A stretch of DNA of 11,878 nucleotides. It comes from FEN-727 sp036508635. GTDB taxonomy: Bacteria; Actinomycetota; Geothermincolia; Fen-727; Anoxymicrobiaceae. Below the pieces are notes generated by a model that saw nothing but the letters and a program-made list of their open reading frames with translations, ran no database searches and was not told the DNA's origin. Location of the stretch: positions 1 through 11,878 of the forward strand of contig DATCGY010000095.1 in the NCBI GenBank assembly GCA_036508635.1. The letters run 5' to 3'. This document shows, piece after piece, positions 6,408-11,878 of this stretch (positions are counted from its first letter, which is position 1; each line of letters begins with the position of its first letter). The position numbers were made by a program, and so were the translations under genes.

Positions 6408-6827
6408 CTACTTGTTATTGGTCGAGAAGACCTGCTGCCACGCCGTCTGGAAGTTGGATATCGCCGACTGCACGGCGTCCACTTTCTGGTTGAGCGACTG
6501 GCTGCTGGACAGGTTGCTGATCGATTTGCTGAGCTCGTCCCATCCGCTACTCAGTTTGGACGTGCTTACGTCCTTCACGTCTTTGGCCGCGGTGATGACA
6601 TTGTCGAACTGCTTCTGAACGTTTTTCGCGGCGGACTTTATGCTGTCTGTGCTCGTATATGTGGCCGGGTTCGTGAACTCCGTGAGCGCGGCCTTGAGGT
6701 TTTGCAGCTGAGTGTTCAGCTTCGTCCTGGCCTGTGCCGGCGTAGTCGAACCGCATCCGGCGATAGCCGCGACAGTGAGGATGAGTGCCGCAAGAACAAC
6801 CAGTAAGATCGCAATGCCTTTCTTCAT
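6408..6827 (-). CDS. Small secreted lipoprotein, helical
   Basis: This 139-residue protein begins with a lipoprotein signal peptide: MKKG, a hydrophobic core to about residue 22, and the lipobox IAGC with the lipidated Cys25. The mature part is Ala/Ser/Thr/Lys-rich with hydrophobic residues every three to four positions (for example LNTQLQNLKAALTEF and VQKQFDNVITAAKDV). That predicts long amphipathic helices or a coiled coil. There is no enzyme motif, and I do not recognise a named family. It should sit on the outer face of the cytoplasmic membrane. The ATG at 6827 is chosen because GGGAGGA lies six bases upstream and the signal peptide begins there; the frame is open 12 codons further. It is divergent from the PadR operon, with 209 bases between the starts, and upstream of the HdeD-family gene on the same strand. 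Confidence 0.83.
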   Translation of the reverse strand: MKKGIAILLVVLAALILTVAAIAGCGSTTPAQARTKLNTQLQNLKAALTEFTNPATYTSTDSIKSAAKNVQKQFDNVITAAKDVKDVSTSKLSSGWDELSKSISNLSSSQSLNQKVDAVQSAISNFQTAWQQVFSTNNK

Positions 6828-6967
6828 AGATGGTCCTCCCTTCCATCCTAAACTCAAAAGCACAATCTTCCTTGCTTACTTTGTTGCTGTAGTTGTATTC
6901 ACCCCGACCCACGGCAACCCTTTTTCCAGCCGTCCACCTCCAGGTCATCTACCAGTTGAGACCGAGA

Positions 6968-6997
6968 TTGACAGTATATACTCTAAACATATATAAA
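6968..6997 (+). promoter_or_regulatory. Sigma-70 promoter of the padR-SDR-glycyl radical enzyme operon
   Basis: A perfect TTGACA (6968-6973) is followed after 18 bases by TATAAA (6992-6997), or after 16 bases by TATATA (6990-6995). The stretch is much more AT-rich than its surroundings. Transcription would start near 7004, about 33 bases before the chosen padR ATG. It is the best promoter match in the window. Confidence 0.75.
6973..6982. promoter_or_regulatory. Palindrome within the padR promoter, candidate PadR operator
   Basis: AGTATATACT is a perfect 10-base palindrome lying between the -35 and -10 boxes of the padR promoter. A second TA-rich half-like element (CATATATA, 6989-6996) covers the -10 box. 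PadR regulators commonly repress their own promoter through short AT-rich dyads, so autoregulation is a reasonable inference. The left half, read on the - strand, gives TATACT, a possible -10 for the divergent lipoprotein gene, but its -35 is poor. Confidence 0.5.
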
Positions 6998-7036
6998 ATT
7001 GACATAGTCGTGATGAAGATATCTGAAGGGGTCGAA

Positions 7037-7609
7037 ATGTCGGTCAAGTACGCCATCCTGGGGCTTCTCCAATATAAGGACATGCACGGCTACCGCATCA
7101 AGGAAGTCATCGACAGCGATTTCGGCCACATGTGGTCGATAAATCACGGCCAGATATACCAGACGCTGAGAAAGCTCGAGGAAGATGGTTTCGTAGCAAT
7201 GGTAGAGGTCTCACCATCGAAGAACGGCGGGCCGCACAAGAAATCGTACTCCATCACCAAAGCGGGCCGGAGCGAATTCGCGCGCTGGCTGGCGGGAACG
7301 CCGGAGAGGAGCATGATAATCCGCGACCCGTTTCTAACGCGCTTTGCGTTCTTCGACTTCGGTGAGAAGAACGACGCCCTGCGTATCATCGACGAAGAGA
7401 TCGAGTCCTGGGAGGATCAGCTCGAGCAGAGGCGCGAGCACATGCCCAGGCGCGCCAGGCAGGGTACCTACGTCAAGCTCATCTCCGAACTCGGATTGAC
7501 CTTCAACGAGATGTTCCTCGAATGGCTGAAGCGTGCCCGTGAAGAGATAGCGGGCAGTGCGGCGGAGACGAAATCGGCGAGCGCGGGGCGAGCGAGAGCA
7601 TCCGACTAG
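7037..7609 (+). CDS. PadR-family transcriptional regulator
   Basis: This 190-residue protein starts with the PadR winged-helix domain (1-80). It shows MSVKYAILGLLQYKDMHGYRI, the recognition-helix region INHGQIYQTLRKLEEDGFV (35-53), and the wing KNGGPHKKSYSITKAGRSEF (62-81). The C-terminal half (about 95-172) is helical, as in the Vir_AS_alpha_C-type dimerisation domain, followed by a polar Ala/Ser/Arg tail. These proteins are usually repressors released by a small ligand. The ATG at 7037 fits the family start and has GAAGGGG five bases upstream; longer frames from 7013 or 6893 would run into the promoter. It is the first gene of a + strand unit, with the next gene 28 bases after its stop, so it probably controls the SDR and glycyl radical enzyme genes and perhaps the divergent lipoprotein. 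Confidence 0.92.
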   Translation: MSVKYAILGLLQYKDMHGYRIKEVIDSDFGHMWSINHGQIYQTLRKLEEDGFVAMVEVSPSKNGGPHKKSYSITKAGRSEFARWLAGTPERSMIIRDPFLTRFAFFDFGEKNDALRIIDEEIESWEDQLEQRREHMPRRARQGTYVKLISELGLTFNEMFLEWLKRAREEIAGSAAETKSASAGRARASD

Positions 7610-7637
7610 ACCAGCGGCTTCTACCCCGGGAGGGACG

Positions 7638-8651
7638 ATGGAGTTCGACGGTATAACACTTGTCACCGGCGCAGCGGGCTTCATGGGCAGCCACGTTGTC
7701 GAGTACCTCGCGAAAAAGGGAGTGCGGGTCCGCGCGACCGCCAGGCCACGAAAGGCCACTCCGTTCTTCGACAGGCTCGGTGTGGAGTTCGTCGGGGCGG
7801 ACCTGACAAAGCTGGAGAGCATCCCCCCGCTGTTCGAGGGCGCCGTTGACCGGGTGTTTCACCTCGGCGCGATATGCAACTTCTCTACACCGTACGAGAA
7901 GCTCTGCCCTACAAACGTCGTTGGCGTGGAGCGCATTACCGAGGCCGCCATGAAGGCTGGCGTCAAGGTCTTCGTGCACGTTGCTTCGACCAGCGCATAC
8001 GGGCCTTACCCGGGAAAGCCGTTTACCGAGGATGGCCCCCGCGAGCCCCAGGACGATTATGGCAGGAGCAAACGCGACGGTGAGAACGTGGTGCTGAAAC
8101 GCATCAAGGAAGGGCTCCCCGCAATAATGACGCGGCCGTGCACCGTGTACGGCCCACGCTGTAATGACGGCGCCGGCAAGGCGTTCTCACGGCCGACCTC
8201 GATTACTGCCATCCCCGGCAACGGCAGGCAGTTGCTCTCCAATATACGAGCGGAGGATGTCGCTGCGGCCGTCGAGTACCTGTCCCACCGGGAAGAGTCG
8301 ATAGGGGAGATCTATAACCTCGCCGACGACTCGAACCTGACGATCGAAGAGTCACTTGTGCTGGCCGCCGAGGCGTTCGGCACGAAACCGCCGAAGATGC
8401 ACATGGCACTTGGCATTGTGAAGGCCATGGCAAGAGTCCAGGGGTGGGCGGCCGCGCGCAAAGGGCGGATTCCGGACCTCGAGTACGATGCTGTCCGCTA
8501 CCTCTACGACGACTACATAGTCGACATCAGTAAGCTTAAAGCAACAGGGTTCCAGCACATATATCCGGATTTCCGCGAGTCGATGAACCAGATGGCTGAA
8601 TGGTACAGCGCGGGTGGACTGGATGAGGAGCCGATGACCGTACGGGCATAA
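7638..8651 (+). CDS. Extended SDR: NAD(P)-dependent epimerase/dehydratase or DFR-like reductase
   Basis: The 337-residue protein has the extended-SDR cofactor motif TGAAGFMGSH (10-19), Ser/Thr at 117-119 (VASTSAYG) and the catalytic pair Tyr141-x3-Lys145 (DDYGRSK), followed by TRPCTVYGPR (165-173), typical of epimerases, dehydratases and 3-beta-HSD/dihydroflavonol-reductase-like proteins. After strand 2 comes ATARPRKAT, whose Arg residues favour NADP over NAD, by analogy with DFR-like enzymes. The ATG at 7638 follows GGAGG by four bases; the frame extends further upstream, overlapping padR, without a better start. It lies 28 bases after padR and 27 before the second SDR. In this operon it would oxidise or reduce a hydroxy/keto group on the substrate or product of the glycyl radical enzyme. 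The nucleotide-sugar epimerase role is less likely, because no other sugar genes are present. Confidence 0.88.
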   Translation: MEFDGITLVTGAAGFMGSHVVEYLAKKGVRVRATARPRKATPFFDRLGVEFVGADLTKLESIPPLFEGAVDRVFHLGAICNFSTPYEKLCPTNVVGVERITEAAMKAGVKVFVHVASTSAYGPYPGKPFTEDGPREPQDDYGRSKRDGENVVLKRIKEGLPAIMTRPCTVYGPRCNDGAGKAFSRPTSITAIPGNGRQLLSNIRAEDVAAAVEYLSHREESIGEIYNLADDSNLTIEESLVLAAEAFGTKPPKMHMALGIVKAMARVQGWAAARKGRIPDLEYDAVRYLYDDYIVDISKLKATGFQHIYPDFRESMNQMAEWYSAGGLDEEPMTVRA

Positions 8652-8678
8652 CAGCGCATCTGAACAGGGGGTACTTCG

Positions 8679-9515
8679 ATGTCCCAGGTAGTTGTCATCA
8701 CAGGGCTTGGCGATGGTATGGGACGCGAGGTGGCGAAGATATTGACCCGGGAGGGCGACTGCGTCGCGGGATTCGATATCGACACCGCTGGTATCGCCGC
8801 ACTGGCATCGGACGTCGAAGGCGCTCCGGGTCAGTGCATGCTGGAGACACTGGACGTGACCGATAGGCCGGGCATCCTGGCGTTCCGCGATCGAGTGCTC
8901 GAGAAATACGGGCACGTCGACGTCGTCATCTCGAACGTAGGCATAGGGTTCTTCAGCCCGTTCGAGGAGGTCGACCTCGAGGCGGCGCTGAAGTGCCTCG
9001 AGATCAACGTCATAGGCGCTGCGGCGATTTTCCAGGCTTTCATCCCTTCGATGCGCGAGCGGGGTGGAGGCAAGCTCATCGCGATGAGCTCCCTGGTGGG
9101 GCGCATCCCGTTTCCGTTCGAGTCCGTGTACACCGCCAGCAAGTTCGCCATAGGCGGCATGGTGCAGTCACTGAAGTATGAGGTGGAGCCGTACGGTATT
9201 AAGGTGGCGATGATAGAGCCGGCACAGGTGTCGACGTCTTTCGCCGCAAAGATACACCAGCTTCCACCCGAGGGGTCGCCGTACCGCGAGCGCGTCAAGA
9301 GGTTTATCGACAGGGACAACGAGCTCATCAAGACAGCGCCCGACCCCGTTACCGCCGCGAAACAGATAGTAGAGATAATCAAGAAGGACAACCCGAAGCT
9401 CTACAACCAGTTCCAGCTCCGCGACACCTTCTTCCTCTTCATAAACAGGATTCTGCCAAGGAAGATCCGTGACAGCATCCTGGTGAACTTCATGGATATC
9501 AAGATCAAGGATTGA
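8679..9515 (+). CDS. Classical short-chain dehydrogenase/reductase (SDR)
   Basis: The 278-residue protein shows TGLGDGMG (8-15, the TGxxxGxG motif), DVTD (59-62), SNVGIG (85-90, a variant of NNAG), Asn110 (CLEINVIG), Ser138 and Tyr151-x3-Lys155 (ESVYTASK), so the full Asn-Ser-Tyr-Lys tetrad is present. Asp33 at the end of strand 2 (GFDID) suggests NAD preference. The C-terminal part (about 235-278) has a hydrophobic/basic segment (LRDTFFLFINRILPRKIRD) as seen in SDRs acting on lipid-like substrates, which may bind the membrane surface. The ATG at 8679 has AGGGGG seven bases upstream. It sits between the extended SDR (27-base gap) and the glycyl radical enzyme (65-base gap with a weak CGGAC/GTCCG dyad). 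The two SDRs probably use different cofactors, so they may catalyse different steps rather than duplicate one. Confidence 0.9.
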   Translation: MSQVVVITGLGDGMGREVAKILTREGDCVAGFDIDTAGIAALASDVEGAPGQCMLETLDVTDRPGILAFRDRVLEKYGHVDVVISNVGIGFFSPFEEVDLEAALKCLEINVIGAAAIFQAFIPSMRERGGGKLIAMSSLVGRIPFPFESVYTASKFAIGGMVQSLKYEVEPYGIKVAMIEPAQVSTSFAAKIHQLPPEGSPYRERVKRFIDRDNELIKTAPDPVTAAKQIVEIIKKDNPKLYNQFQLRDTFFLFINRILPRKIRDSILVNFMDIKIKD

Positions 9516-9580
9516 CGTCGGACATTCCGAACGTCCGCCCGGCCCGGTTAGACTTCGGGTAAGCGGATAGGAGGGGCATA

Positions 9581-11878
9581 ATGGAACCTCAGGCAACTTC
9601 GGTAATGGCTGGGCCGCAGTCGAGGGTCGCGCGGCTCAGGGAGCGCATCATCAACGCTCCGCAGGAAGTCGACGTCGAGCGGGCGCGCTACCTGACCGAA
9701 TCGATGCGGGAGCACTGGGACGAGCCCGCGCTCACCCGCATGAGCAAGGCGCTCGAGCACATCCTCGCCAACATCACTTTGACCATAAGGGACGACGAGC
9801 TCGTTGTCGGCTGCCGCACCCGCAAGCTCAAGGGCGCGCCCCTGTTCCCGGAGAACAAGTCGAAGTGGATAGACGGCGACATTGACGGTTTCGACCAGCG
9901 GATCCTTCAACGCGCTCTTTTAACGGACGATGAGAAGGTAGAGCTGCGCTCGGATATTCTCACGTTCTGGGAGGGGCGAACAGTCGAGGAGCGGCTGGAG
10001 GAGCTCCTGCCGCCCGACGTCGTCGAGGACATGGACAAGTACATCTTTACGATGATGCTCGAGATAACCTACGGCATCGGTCACTTCACGATGGACCACC
10101 CGAAGGTGCTCAGGTTGGGGCTCACCGGCATCATCGACGATGCGCAGGCGAAGCTTGACGCACTGGCGCCTGAAGAGCGCGAGGGAGAGAAGGGGCTCTT
10201 CTACGACGCCACCATCAGGTCGATGCTGGCCGCCGTCAGGTTCTCGCACCGCTACGGCGACCTTGCGAAGTCGATGGCGGAGCGGGAGGGCGACCCGGGA
10301 CGCAAGGCCGAGCTCGAGCAGATAGCCGCCAACTGCTATCGTGTGCCCCAGTATCCGGCGGAGACGTTTCATCAGGCCGTACAGTCGCTGTACTTCGTAC
10401 ATCTCATCGCCCAGATAGAGTCGGGTGGCAATTCCATATCGCTCGGTCGCATAGACCAGGTGCTCTACCCGTACTACAGAGCCGACGTCGACGCGGGGCG
10501 CATCACCCCCGAGAAGGCGTGCGAGCTTATCTCGATGCTGTTCGTGAAGACCTGCGAGATTTGGAACGTGCTCGAAGAGGCTTTCATCCCCGGCGGCGAG
10601 GGGACGGAAGGCAAGACCACTCAGAACGTCACGGTCGGCGGCCTCGGGCGCGGCGGTGAGGATGCCACCAACGAGCTCAGCTATATCGGGTTGGATGCCT
10701 ACGCCGACGTGCGTACTGTCCAGCCGAACTTCGGGGTGCGCATAAGCAAGAAGACCCCCGTGGATTTCTTATTGAAGGCGACCGGGTATGCAAAAGACGG
10801 CGTCGCGATGCACTTCTTCAACGACGAGCCCATTGTTGCGACCCTGGTGAAGGCGGGGCACGCCGTCGAGGACGCACGCGACTACGGGGTGGTGGGGTGC
10901 CTCGAGCCGAGCGCCCAGGGCAAGACATTCGGCTCGACTTTCGCAGTCCAGTTCAACGGGATAAAGTGCCTCGAGTTCGCACTCTCCAACGGCATCGACA
11001 ACATATTCGGCTACCAGGCGGGCGTCGAGACCGGAAACCCATCGGAGTTCGCCACGTTCGAGCAGGTCTGGGACGCTTACGACGGGCAGTTTTCTTTCTT
11101 CATCGGCCAGATGGTGAAGGGCATGGCAGCCCTCGACGGTGCGATCGCGGAGCTCGTGCCATCGCCGTTTGCCTCCGCGATGGTCGACGGCCCGCTCGAG
11201 AAGGGGCTCGACCTGACCCGGGGAGGAGCTATATACAACTCTACCGGCGTCCAGTTTATGGGGTTCGCCAACACTGCCGACGGTCTGTACGCGGTCAAGA
11301 GGACGGTCTTCGACGAGGGGAAGGTCGAGATGGCGGACCTCGTCGAATGGCTCTCGGCGGACTGGATGGACGCCGAGGATAGGCGCAACTTCTTCCTATA
11401 CAAGATACCCAAGTACGGTAACGATATCGACGAGGTGGACGAGATGGCGGCTCGCGTCCTGGACCACTTCTGCGACACTCTCGCGAAGCACGCCAACTAC
11501 AGGGGCGGGGCGTTCTGGCCGGGCGTCTTCTCGGTAGGTTTCCACGTTGCGATGGGCGCTTTTACGGCCGCGACCCCCGACGGCAGGTTCGCAGGTGACG
11601 TGCTGGGAAACGGCGTGACCCCGACGACGGGTAACGCGATAGCCGGTGCAACCGCGGTTATGAACTCCGTAACGAAACTGCCACTCGAAAGGGTGCACAA
11701 CGGGGTTAATCTAAATCTCAGGTTCCAGGGAAGCCGCCTGAAGCCCGTGGTATTGATGAACCTGATCCGGGGTTATTTCGAGAAGGGCGGCTTACAGGTC
11801 CAGTTCAACATGCTCGACTCGGACGTGTTGCGCGAAGCGCAGGCGAACCCCGACAAGTACCGCGACCTGGTTGTGAGG
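9581..11878 (+). CDS. Glycyl radical enzyme, PFL/dehydratase type (3'-truncated)
   Basis: The frame is open from the ATG at 9581 (AGGAGGGG four bases upstream) to the window end, giving 766 residues of an expected 790 or so. The PFL domain shows GIGHFTMDHPKVL (165-177), QIESGGNSISLGRIDQVLYPYY (278-299), NVTVGGL (349-355), PNFGVRIS (382-389) and the thiyl-radical loop VVGCLEPSAQGKTFGS (437-452), with Cys440 and Glu442. Cys-x-Glu-Pro is the loop of glycerol/diol dehydratase- and choline-lyase-like enzymes, unlike the Cys-Cys of pyruvate formate-lyase. ATPDGRFAGDVLGNGVTP (664-681) leads to the C-terminal domain. The sequence stops at RDLVVR, where the family continues with V-x-GYSAYF carrying the radical Gly. 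The enzyme needs a radical-SAM activase, not in the window but expected downstream. It is oxygen-sensitive, so the host is anaerobic at least part of the time. The substrate is unknown. Confidence 0.93.
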   Translation, partial: MEPQATSVMAGPQSRVARLRERIINAPQEVDVERARYLTESMREHWDEPALTRMSKALEHILANITLTIRDDELVVGCRTRKLKGAPLFPENKSKWIDGDIDGFDQRILQRALLTDDEKVELRSDILTFWEGRTVEERLEELLPPDVVEDMDKYIFTMMLEITYGIGHFTMDHPKVLRLGLTGIIDDAQAKLDALAPEEREGEKGLFYDATIRSMLAAVRFSHRYGDLAKSMAEREGDPGRKAELEQIAANCYRVPQYPAETFHQAVQSLYFVHLIAQIESGGNSISLGRIDQVLYPYYRADVDAGRITPEKACELISMLFVKTCEIWNVLEEAFIPGGEGTEGKTTQNVTVGGLGRGGEDATNELSYIGLDAYADVRTVQPNFGVRISKKTPVDFLLKATGYAKDGVAMHFFNDEPIVATLVKAGHAVEDARDYGVVGCLEPSAQGKTFGSTFAVQFNGIKCLEFALSNGIDNIFGYQAGVETGNPSEFATFEQVWDAYDGQFSFFIGQMVKGMAALDGAIAELVPSPFASAMVDGPLEKGLDLTRGGAIYNSTGVQFMGFANTADGLYAVKRTVFDEGKVEMADLVEWLSADWMDAEDRRNFFLYKIPKYGNDIDEVDEMAARVLDHFCDTLAKHANYRGGAFWPGVFSVGFHVAMGAFTAATPDGRFAGDVLGNGVTPTTGNAIAGATAVMNSVTKLPLERVHNGVNLNLRFQGSRLKPVVLMNLIRGYFEKGGLQVQFNMLDSDVLREAQANPDKYRDLVVR

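Noticed and set aside
5338..6618. A 426-codon open frame on + across the cupin and HdeD-family genes
   Set aside because: It is antisense to genes with clear family motifs, membrane pattern, ribosome binding sites and terminators on the - strand. Its product is rich in His, Asp and Arg with no recognisable domain, as expected of an antisense frame in GC-rich DNA.
6893..7036. Extended N-terminus of the PadR protein from 6893 or 7013
   Set aside because: The added residues have no PadR similarity, would be encoded across the promoter and operator, and lack a ribosome binding site. The family start is MSVKYAILGLL at 7037.
7557..7637. Upstream ATG for the extended SDR, overlapping padR
   Set aside because: The added 27 residues are Arg-rich and non-conserved. 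The ATG at 7638 has GGAGG just upstream and leads directly into the cofactor-binding strand.
9519..9537. CGGAC/GTCCG dyad between the SDR and the glycyl radical enzyme as a terminator
   Set aside because: The stem is only five pairs with a nine-base loop and no T tract, so it is not expected to stop transcription inside the operon.
10897..11382. A 161-codon open frame on + inside the glycyl radical enzyme
   Set aside because: It is an out-of-frame shadow, very Arg-rich; the enclosing frame encodes a continuous, well-conserved enzyme.

Overview
This 11.9 kb window is bacterial chromosome of fairly high GC (about 60% by eye). AGG (Arg) and ATA (Ile) codons are fairly common, and most genes have strong GGAGG-type ribosome binding sites. 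The gene content points to an anaerobic or facultatively anaerobic heterotroph: an ADP-forming acyl-CoA synthetase, a stand-alone 4Fe-4S domain protein and a glycyl radical enzyme. A deep-branching actinobacterium or a similar uncultured anaerobe would fit, but this taxonomic guess is weak. I see no tRNA, rRNA, CRISPR array, IS element or phage gene.

Left part (1-4605), all on +: the 3' end of an ADP-forming acyl-CoA synthetase alpha-type gene, cut by the window edge; a 249-base gap with two hairpins; a eukaryote-like (group 1) 1-pyrroline-5-carboxylate dehydrogenase (pruA); a 245-base gap with a -10-like box and a TTGAC-N6-GTCAA operator-like dyad; and a phytoene-desaturase-like FAD oxidoreductase with a C-terminal membrane segment. 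A strong bidirectional terminator closes this block.

Middle part (4647-6827), all on -: in order of transcription, a small coiled-coil-like lipoprotein, a six-helix HdeD-family membrane protein with its own terminator, and a tight pair of cupin and PF04060-type 4Fe-4S protein. In that pair the ribosome binding site of the second gene overlaps the stop codon of the first.

Right part (6968-11878), all on +: a near-consensus sigma-70 promoter with a perfect AGTATATACT palindrome between its boxes drives a PadR-family regulator. Behind it, with gaps of 27 to 65 bases, lie an extended SDR (epimerase/dehydratase or DFR-like), a classical SDR, and a glycyl radical enzyme of the PFL/dehydratase type. 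The window ends just before the expected glycine-radical motif. The most notable element is this PadR-SDR-SDR-glycyl radical enzyme set. It looks like a self-regulated catabolic operon in which a radical C-O, C-N or C-C cleavage is coupled to NAD(P)-dependent redox steps. The substrate cannot be read from the sequence. The active-site loop has the Cys-x-Glu of eliminases, but an Asn stands where, from memory, glycerol dehydratase has His.
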